From positions 1 through 8,332 of the forward strand of contig CALPKA020000017.1 in NCBI GenBank assembly GCA_943324025.2: 8,332 bases of DNA, in the 5' to 3' direction. Both the position numbers and the translations under genes were made by a program. Shown piece by piece: positions 1 through 8,332 of this stretch; positions within the stretch are counted from its first letter, which is position 1, and the number at the start of each line of letters is the position of its first letter. The DNA is from Bifidobacterium breve (GTDB taxonomy: Bacteria > Actinomycetota > Actinomycetes > Nanopelagicales > Nanopelagicaceae). The notes under the pieces were generated by a model. The model was not told where the DNA came from. It searched no databases and saw only the letters and a list, made by a program, of their open reading frames with translations.

Positions 1-17
1 ATAAATGTGAAAGGCAT
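1..17 (-). CDS. Possible first codons of a further operon gene (cut by window edge)
   Basis: An ATG (17-15) lies 12 nt after the ilvE stop and opens a frame reading M-P-F-T-F before the window ends. The ribosome-binding site is poor (only an AAAG-like stretch directly upstream). No terminator hairpin separates it from ilvE, so the operon may continue. In related actinobacteria a citramalate synthase-type gene (cimA) often follows ilvE, but five codons cannot identify anything. This is a weak call. Confidence 0.25.
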
Positions 18-29
18 CTTTGTTTGACA

Positions 30-1115
30 TCAAATTACTCGCTTATTCCAGCCATGCTTATCAGCTGCGCTTCCATGCTGAATTGCAAGGAGTGCTGCTC
101 TGATCTCATTTGTAATAACACCTGGATTTCCATCACCTGTTTGCCATGTTCCATGAATGCTTTTCGCAGTTCCAATTGCTGAAATAACAGCTGCAGTACC
201 GCAGGCAAATATTTCAGTAATTTCACCTGATGCAACCCCGTTTTTCCAGTCATCAATAGAGATCATTGCTTCTTCTGTTTGGTAACCCAAATCATTGGCA
301 AGGGTAAGAATTGAATCTCTGGTGATTCCTGGCAACAAGGTTCCGGTTAATTTTGGCGTAATGATTTTTGCATTTTTGCCGCTACCTTTGATGAAGTAGA
401 GATTCATTCCACCCATCTCCTCTACCCATTTACGTTCTTTGGCATCAATGTAAACAACCTGATCACAGCCCTCTTTTGCGGCTTGTTTTTGGGCAAGTAA
501 TGAGGCTGCATAATTTCCACCACATTTTGCCTCACCTGTTCCACCAAGAGCTGCTCTTACATATTCAGTTGATATCCAAACAGTTACAGCTTTAGCAGAA
601 TTAAAGTAAGCAGCAGCTGGTGTTGCAATCAAAATGTATGTTGCATGGTTTGAAGGGCGCACACCTAGACCAACCTCAGTTGCAATCATGAATGGGCGTA
701 TATATAAAGACTCTCCTACTTTCTTTGGAACCCAGCCAGCATCTGCTTTTACTAACTCTTCAACTGTTTTAACAAAGAAATCCACTGGCATTTCAGGTAA
801 TGCAATTCGAGCTGCAGATTTTGCAAAACGTTTAGCATTTGCATCTGGTCGAAACAGTGAAACTCCACCATCTGGTTGAGAGTAGGCCTTCATTCCTTCA
901 AATATTTCTTGACCATAATGGAAAACCATTGCAGCTGGATCTAAAGTTATTGGGCCGTACGGTTGTAATTTTGCATCTGCCCAGCCAGTAGCCTCACTCC
1001 ATTCGGCAATCACCATATTGTCGGTGTAGTACTTACCAAAGCCAGGCTCTGCTACGCGCTTATCGCGCTCTGCTTGTGCAACTGGATTTTGATTTGGATT
1101 ATTTATAACTTTCAT
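30..1115 (-). CDS. ilvE: Branched-chain amino acid aminotransferase
   Basis: A cytoplasmic, PLP-dependent (fold type IV) aminotransferase that carries out the last step of Val, Ile and Leu synthesis by transferring the amino group of glutamate to the 2-oxo acids. The 361-aa length is normal for the actinobacterial form. Visible landmarks are the [14 protein letters not shown] segment (65-78), [13 protein letters not shown] (140-152), [13 protein letters not shown] (194-206) with K197 as the expected PLP Schiff-base lysine, [12 protein letters not shown] (230-241) with E233 as the expected partner of the pyridine nitrogen, [10 protein letters not shown] (261-270) and FACGTAAV (303-310). The ATG overlaps the leuB stop as ATGA (4 nt). 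A GGGAG ribosome-binding site at 1120-1124 lies 4 nt upstream, so translation is probably both coupled and independently primed. It is the last complete gene of the cluster. Confidence 0.96.
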   Translation of the reverse strand: MKVINNPNQNPVAQAERDKRVAEPGFGKYYTDNMVIAEWSEATGWADAKLQPYGPITLDPAAMVFHYGQEIFEGMKAYSQPDGGVSLFRPDANAKRFAKSAARIALPEMPVDFFVKTVEELVKADAGWVPKKVGESLYIRPFMIATEVGLGVRPSNHATYILIATPAAAYFNSAKAVTVWISTEYVRAALGGTGEAKCGGNYAASLLAQKQAAKEGCDQVVYIDAKERKWVEEMGGMNLYFIKGSGKNAKIITPKLTGTLLPGITRDSILTLANDLGYQTEEAMISIDDWKNGVASGEITEIFACGTAAVISAIGTAKSIHGTWQTGDGNPGVITNEIRAALLAIQHGSAADKHGWNKRVI

Positions 1116-2145
1116 AACACTCCCGCCACTAGTGCATCACCAATTTCAGAGGTTGAACGCTTCTTATCTCCACGTGCAGCCAAATCTCTTGCCACTGCAT
1201 TTTCAACATCTTGCGCAGCTTTGTGCTCACCTAAATGATTAAGCATCATGGCAATAGATAAAACTGTTGCAGTTGGGTCTGCCAGGTTCTTTCCTGCAAT
1301 ATCTGGGGCAGAGCCATGTACTGGTTCAAACATTGAAGGATAAGCTCCAGTTGGATTTATATTTCCGCTTGCGGCAAGTCCAATTCCTCCACAGATCGCT
1401 GCTGCAATATCAGTAATGATGTCTCCAAATAAGTTATCAGTCACAACAACATCAAACCGCTCTGGGTTGGTAACAAAAAACATCGAAGCGGCATCAACAT
1501 GTAGGTAGTCAGTTGTTATCTCAGGAAACTCTTTCGCTACCTCGTTAAACACTCGAGTCCAAAGGCCACCTGCTCTAGTCAACACATTGTTTTTGTGAAC
1601 TAAGGTCAGCTTCTTACGAGGACGAGCCATTGCTCTATTAAATGCATCTCGAATTACTCTCTCAACACCTTTGTAGGTGTTTATAGATTCTTCAATTGCT
1701 AACTCTTTGTTGGTGCCTTCATCCTTTATCGATCCGGCGCCAACATATAAACCTTCAGTTCCTTCACGAACAACGACAAAATCAATACCTTTGTTGTTGG
1801 TGATCGGTGAAGTCACTCCTGGGAAAAGTTTTGCAGGTCTTAGGTTGATGTAATGTTCAAATGCAAATCTAAGTTTTAACAGTAATCCCCGCTCTAATAC
1901 TCCACTTGGCACAGTTGGATCTCCTACCGCGCCCAATAAAATTACATCAGACTTTGCTAACTCTGCCATAACTGACTCAGGCAAAGTTTCTTTAGTCTTA
2001 TGCCAATAAGCAGCACCCAACTCATAATTAGTCTTCGTAAAAGTTAAACTGTATTTACCCGCAACCGCATCTAGTACCCGAAGTCCTTGAGTTACTACCT
2101 CTGGACCAATGCCATCACCTGGAATAGTTGCTAAATTGAAATTTT

Positions 2146-2149
<4 letters not shown>
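1112..2149 (-). CDS. leuB: 3-isopropylmalate dehydrogenase
   Basis: Oxidises and decarboxylates 3-isopropylmalate to 2-oxoisocaproate with NAD+ in leucine synthesis. It is a cytoplasmic enzyme of the isocitrate/isopropylmalate dehydrogenase family. The 345-aa length is typical. Visible features are [10 protein letters not shown] (9-18), substrate arginines R94, R104 and R128, Y135 in EGLYVG, K186 in VHKNNVL, D219 in HVDAAS, the family signature [20 protein letters not shown] (239-258) with metal ligands D243 and D247, and the cofactor loop [13 protein letters not shown] (275-287). D283 in that loop fits NAD rather than NADP use. The ATG overlaps the serA stop as ATGA. Only a weak GGTGA precedes it, so translation probably depends on coupling to serA. 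No other leucine-specific gene (leuA, leuC, leuD) is in the window. Confidence 0.96.
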
Positions 2150-5348
<3,199 letters not shown>

Positions 5349-5349
<1 letters not shown>

Positions 5350-7085
5350 TACAACTCCTGTGAATCCCAGACAGGTGCCATTGACCGTGCAACTGTAATG
5401 TCATCATTTGAAGTACCAGCTGCAACCATTGGCCAAACCATTGCATCCCTATGTACATTGAAATCAACTACTACTGGACGATCATTAATCGCCATTGCAG
5501 CTTCAATTGTTTTATCAACATCACCAGGAGTCTCACAACGCAAGCCCACACAACCCATCGCTTCGGCAAGCATCTTAAAATCAGGAATTCGTTTTGAGTG
5601 TAGATCAGTGTTTGAATACCTTTGGTTATAGAACAAGGTTTGCCATTGGCGAACCATTCCTAAAGATTCATTGTTAATAACTGCAACTTTAATTGGAATA
5701 TTGTTTAGAGCGCAGGTCACTAATTCTTGGTTAGTCATTTGGAAACAACCATCACCATCAATTGCCCACACTGTTGTGTCAGGTGCACCAACCTTTGCAC
5801 CCATAGCAGCTGGAACTGCATAACCCATAGTTCCTAAGCCACCTGAGTTAAGCCAAGTTCTTGGTTTTTCATACCCAATAAATTGTGAAGCCCACATTTG
5901 ATGTTGGCCAACACCTGCAGCAAAGATTGTGTCTGGTCCAGAGATTTTTCCAATTCTTTCAATCACATATTGTGGTGAAACTGAACCATCTGAAGGAGTG
6001 TCATATCCGAGTGGGAACTTTTTGCGCCAGCCATAAACCTCATTTAACCAAGGAGTTAAATCAGGAGCTGATTTAGCAAGGGCTGCTTTAGTTGCTGGAA
6101 CTAAGGCACGCAAGATGTTTTTTAGATCTCCAACAACTGCAACATCTGCATGGCGGTTCTTACCAATTTCAGCCGGATCAATATCGGCATGAATGATTTT
6201 TGCATTTGGTGCAAAGCTTGAAAGTTTTCCAGTTACACGATCATCAAATCTTGCACCTAAAGTTATAAGCAAATCAGCTTTTTGCAGAGCGGTAACTGCA
6301 GCAACAGTTCCATGCATGCCGGGCATACCAAGATGCTGTTTATGAGAATCTGGGAATGCACCTCGTGCCATAAGTGTTGTAACGACCGGAACTCCAGTTA
6401 ATTCGGCAAGCGCAAGCAGCTCTTTTGCAGCATTTGCCTTAATAACTCCGCCACCAACATATAGAACTGGTTTTTTAGATTGCGAGATTAGAGCAGCTGC
6501 ATCAGAGATCGCTTCACTCTTTGGCTCCATTACTGGGTTGTATCCAGCTAAGGAAACATTTTTTGGATAGTTAAATGTTGTCTCTTTTTGAAGTGCATCC
6601 TTTGCAATATCAACAAGAACTGCACCTGGACGACCAGTGCTTGCTATATGAAAAGCCTCTGCAATTGCACGTGGAATATCAGCAGGATCGGTAATTAAAT
6701 AATTATGTTTGGTAACTGGCATCGTAACGCCACGGATGTCTGCCTCTTGGAATGCATCTGTACCAATTGCAGGTCCAGGCACTTGGCCGGTGATTGCAAC
6801 AATTGGAACTGAGTCCATTTGTGCATCGGCAAGTGGTGTCACAAGATTTGTTGCGCCAGGGCCTGAGGTTGCGATGCAAACTCCAACTTTGCCAGTTGCT
6901 TGGGCATATCCAGTTGCAGCATGACCGGCACCTTGTTCATGTCTTACTAAAATATGGCGAATTTTAGAATCAAAAATTGGATCGTAAGCAGGAAGAATTG
7001 CGCCACCAGGTATGCCGAACATAACTTCGACACCAGCAGCTTCAAGTGCGTTAACTAAACTCTGCGCACCGTTGATCTTGCTCAT
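5349..7085 (-). CDS. ilvB: Acetohydroxyacid synthase, catalytic (large) subunit
   Basis: Thiamine-diphosphate enzyme that condenses two pyruvates to 2-acetolactate, or pyruvate and 2-oxobutyrate to 2-aceto-2-hydroxybutyrate: the committed step of Val/Leu and Ile synthesis. The 578 aa match the family. Domains in order: N-terminal pyrimidine-binding domain with catalytic E50 in [14 protein letters not shown] (48-61) and SGPGATN (74-80); central FAD-type domain (about 190-330) with [12 protein letters not shown] (276-287); C-terminal diphosphate-binding domain with GDG (444-446) and NN (471-472), the ThDP motif. W481 in RQWQ is at the position that corresponds to the well-known herbicide-contact tryptophan. 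The presence of that large-subunit pattern, plus ilvN directly downstream, separates it from other ThDP enzymes. The ATG has AAAGGA at 7090-7095, 4 nt upstream. An attenuator precedes the gene, making it the first enzyme gene under leader control. Confidence 0.97.
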
Positions 7086-7118
7086 CGCTTCCTTTCTTAA
7101 GTAAGACCCATCTAAAGC

Positions 7119-7145
7119 AAAACCCCTCAGTTTTATCTGAGGGGT
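7119..7145 (-). terminator. Intrinsic terminator of the ilvB attenuator
   Basis: On the minus strand ACCCCTCAG (7145-7137) and CTGAGGGGT (7130-7122) form a perfect 9-bp stem around the loop ATAAAA. It is followed by a short U-run (UUUUG, then CUUU). It lies 34 nt before the ilvB start codon and after the leader peptide stop, where an attenuator terminator belongs. The U-run is interrupted, so termination may be partial, which suits a regulated site. It cannot be the terminator of ilvD alone, because a full leader peptide gene lies in between. Confidence 0.85.
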
Positions 7146-7180
7146 GCGAACTAACTTTTTCTAGTTAGCGCGCACGCTCA
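7138..7180 (-). promoter_or_regulatory. Candidate antiterminator hairpin of the ilvB attenuator
   Basis: Three helices stack in one long hairpin: UGAG (7180-7177) with CUCA (7141-7138), GUGCG (7175-7171) with CGCAC (7148-7144), and CUAAC (7168-7164) with GUUAG (7155-7151), closing the loop UAGAAAAA. Its 3' arm uses most of the 5' arm of the terminator (7138-7141 and 7144-7145 of 7137-7145), so the two cannot coexist. Its 5' arm holds the last leader codons and the stop codon: a ribosome that reaches the stop would block it and let the terminator form, while a ribosome stalled at the Val/Ile codons would leave it free. I paired it by hand and calculated no energies. Confidence 0.75.
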
Positions 7181-7239
7181 ATAATCACCACGACCACTGA
7201 TGTGATCACGATTTGTGAGATAAGTGAGCTTTTCTTCAT
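7165..7239 (-). CDS. ilvL: Ile/Val-rich leader peptide of the ilvB operon attenuator
   Basis: A 24-codon frame (ATG 7239, TAA 7167-7165) begins M-K-K-S-S and contains IVITSVVVVII (residues 10-20), then E-R-A-R. Ten of 24 residues are Ile (5) or Val (5), with six in a row at 15-20; only one is Leu. Placement immediately before an antiterminator/terminator pair and ilvB identifies it as a regulatory leader whose translation senses charged tRNA-Val and tRNA-Ile. No Shine-Dalgarno sequence lies within 20 nt of the ATG. A candidate promoter is spaced so that transcription could begin at the ATG itself, so the message may be leaderless, which is common in actinobacteria. Codons 10-18 can also fold on themselves (7212-7187, with several G-U pairs). 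The symbol follows the usual name for ilv leader peptides; such frames are too short for most gene finders. Confidence 0.85.
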   Translation of the reverse strand: MKKSSLISQIVITSVVVVIIERAR

Positions 7240-7245
7240 AGCGGT

Positions 7246-7275
7246 AGTTTCGCAGGTGGTGTGAGGGGTAGTCAA
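7246..7275 (-). promoter_or_regulatory. Candidate promoter for a leaderless leader transcript
   Basis: TTGACT (7275-7270) matches the -35 consensus TTGACA in 5 of 6 bases. An 18-nt spacer leads to GAAACT (7251-7246), a poor -10 (3 of 6, though it keeps the key A at position 2 and the final T). Initiation 7 nt after the -10 would fall at 7239, the first base of the leader ATG, which would explain the missing ribosome-binding site. Not proven; a second candidate lies upstream. Confidence 0.45.
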
Positions 7276-7278
7276 CTC

Positions 7279-7296
7279 CTGAGATAGCGATCTCAG
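7279..7296. repeat. Perfect inverted repeat upstream of the leader (possible operator)
   Basis: CTGAGAT-CGCT-ATCTCAG (minus strand) has perfect 7-bp arms around a 4-nt centre. It ends 3 nt before the candidate -35 at 7275 and has no U-run after it, so it is unlikely to be a terminator of ilvD. It could be a binding site for a transcription factor, or a 5' hairpin if transcription starts at the upstream promoter. I do not recognise the regulator. Confidence 0.45.
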
Positions 7297-7302
7297 TATT
7301 TG

Positions 7303-7331
7303 AGCCTACTTAGATAACGAAAAAGTGTTAA
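7303..7331 (-). promoter_or_regulatory. Candidate upstream promoter overlapping the ilvD stop
   Basis: TTAACA (7331-7326, 5 of 6 to the -35 consensus), a 17-nt spacer, and TAGGCT (7308-7303), which fits the TAnnnT -10 pattern common in actinobacteria. The -35 includes the stop codon of ilvD. A start near 7297 would give an untranslated leader of about 58 nt containing the inverted repeat. It is an alternative or addition to the promoter at 7275-7246. Confidence 0.45.
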
Positions 7332-8332
7332 TCGCAGACCGCACCTTTTGCGGCACTGCCTACCAATTTTGAATACTTCGCCAATACTCCACGACGGTAC
7401 TTGTGAGACAGTGGTTTAAAACTTTTTCGGCGCTCAGCCATTTCTTTCTCATCGACAAGTAAATCTAGTTTTCGATTTTTAACATCAATTCTTACACGAT
7501 CACCATTTTTAACAAATGCAATCGGGCCACCATCAACTGCTTCAGGAGAAACATGGCCAACACAAAGGCCAGTGGTTCCACCAGAAAATCTTCCATCAGT
7601 TAATAGCAATACAGATTTTCCAAGACCTGCACCTTTTATAGCGCCAGTGATCATTAACATTTCTCGCATACCAGGTCCACCCTTTGGACCTTCGTATCTA
7701 ATAACAACAACATCACCTGCAACAATTGAACCATTCTCTAAAGCATCCATTGCTGCTTGTTCTCTTTCAAATACCTTTGCTGGTCCTTCAAACAATTCAA
7801 CTTCAATTCCTGCAGTTTTGCAGACAGCACCTTCTGGCGTTAATGAACCATTTAGAATTGTAATTCCACCACCAAGTGACATTGGATTCTTAACAGCTTT
7901 TAGAATCTCACCATCTGGATCTGGTGGCTTAATGTCTTTTAAGTTTTCAGCCATAGTTTTGCCGGTAACTGTTAAGCAATCACCGTGGAGTAAACCTGCA
8001 TCTAACAAAGCGCGAAGAATTACTGGAATTCCGCCAACTTTGTCCACATCAGTCATTACATATTTTCCAAATGGTTTTAAATCACCAAGCAATGGAACTT
8101 TTGCGCCCACTCTTTGGAAATCTTCCAGAGTTAAATCAACCTCAGCTTCATGGGCAATCGCAAGTAGGTGAAGCACTGCATTAGTTGATCCACCAAGTGC
8201 CATCACAACTGTAATTGCATTTTCAAAAGCTTTCTTGGTCAAAATCTGACGTGTAGTTATTCCCAGGCGAATCAATTCAACAACTGCCGCGCCTGATTTA
8301 ACTGCATAATCATCACGTCTTCTATCAATTGA
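7328..8332 (-). CDS. ilvD: Dihydroxyacid dehydratase, C-terminal part (5' end outside window)
   Basis: Dehydrates 2,3-dihydroxyisovalerate and 2,3-dihydroxy-3-methylvalerate to the 2-oxo acids, the third common step of Val/Ile synthesis, using an Fe-S cluster and Mg2+. The frame is open from the window edge and encodes 334 residues, a bit over half of a usual 560-620 aa protein. The first 19 visible residues ([10 protein letters not shown]...) continue the family sequence, so the TTG at 8275 is internal. Family signatures include [18 protein letters not shown] (46-63 of the visible part), [14 protein letters not shown] (162-175), [12 protein letters not shown] (214-225) and [11 protein letters not shown] (243-253), where S250 is the expected catalytic base. 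The conserved Fe-S cysteines lie in the missing N-terminal part. It precedes the leader region with no clear terminator of its own, so some readthrough into the ilvB leader is possible. Confidence 0.95.
   Translation of the reverse strand, partial: SIDRRRDDYAVKSGAAVVELIRLGITTRQILTKKAFENAITVVMALGGSTNAVLHLLAIAHEAEVDLTLEDFQRVGAKVPLLGDLKPFGKYVMTDVDKVGGIPVILRALLDAGLLHGDCLTVTGKTMAENLKDIKPPDPDGEILKAVKNPMSLGGGITILNGSLTPEGAVCKTAGIEVELFEGPAKVFEREQAAMDALENGSIVAGDVVVIRYEGPKGGPGMREMLMITGAIKGAGLGKSVLLLTDGRFSGGTTGLCVGHVSPEAVDGGPIAFVKNGDRVRIDVKNRKLDLLVDEKEMAERRKSFKPLSHKYRRGVLAKYSKLVGSAAKGAVCD

Noticed and set aside
7202..7209. Short palindrome GTGATCAC in the leader as an operator
   Set aside because: It lies inside leader codons and is better explained as part of the leader RNA pairing; 8 bp alone is not evidence for a protein site.
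7086..7327. T-box or metabolite riboswitch before ilvB
   Set aside because: No T-box consensus element is visible and the region is explained by a leader peptide plus a competing hairpin pair.
7572..8171. A 199-codon open frame on the plus strand, antisense to ilvD
   Set aside because: It lies entirely across the conserved ilvD frame, has no recognisable domain and is Pro/Ser-rich as expected from the complement of an ilvD-type sequence.
7328..8275. ilvD starting at 8275
   Set aside because: The codon there is TTG inside a conserved stretch; the frame continues with family-like sequence to the window edge, so the gene is truncated by the window.

Overview
The window reads as part of the chromosome of an A+T-rich actinobacterium (G+C near 40%, estimated by eye from a few lines). 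Every gene lies on the minus strand. The order ilvD, then ilvB-ilvN-ilvC-serA-leuB-ilvE, with a serine-biosynthesis gene inside a branched-chain amino acid cluster, matches the arrangement known from Streptomyces and, more loosely, Mycobacterium. The protein sequences also look actinobacterial, for example the start of SerA. Low G+C, 1-8 nt gene overlaps and almost no spacer DNA suggest a streamlined lineage such as the freshwater acI group (Nanopelagicales). That placement is inference.

Layout in transcription order (high to low coordinates): 8332-7328 is the C-terminal part of ilvD, cut by the window edge. 7327-7086 is the only real intergenic region (242 bp). It holds two candidate promoters, a perfect 7-bp-arm palindrome, a 24-codon Ile/Val-rich leader peptide gene, a candidate antiterminator and a strong intrinsic terminator just before ilvB; together these form a classical transcription attenuator. 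Then follow ilvB (7085-5349), ilvN (5349-4798), ilvC (4768-3734), serA (3741-2146, start revised here to a GTG), leuB (2149-1112) and ilvE (1115-30). The last 17 bases may be the first codons of another gene.

Together the genes cover most of valine/isoleucine synthesis: acetohydroxyacid synthase (IlvB+IlvN), ketol-acid reductoisomerase (IlvC), dihydroxyacid dehydratase (IlvD) and the branched-chain aminotransferase (IlvE). LeuB adds one leucine-specific step, and SerA is the first step of serine synthesis. The leader suggests that Val/Ile-tRNA charging controls the six-gene ilvB-to-ilvE unit, while ilvD lies upstream of the control point.

The enzymes look intact and ordinary. The most interesting element is the attenuator, whose mutually exclusive RNA structures can be drawn base by base.
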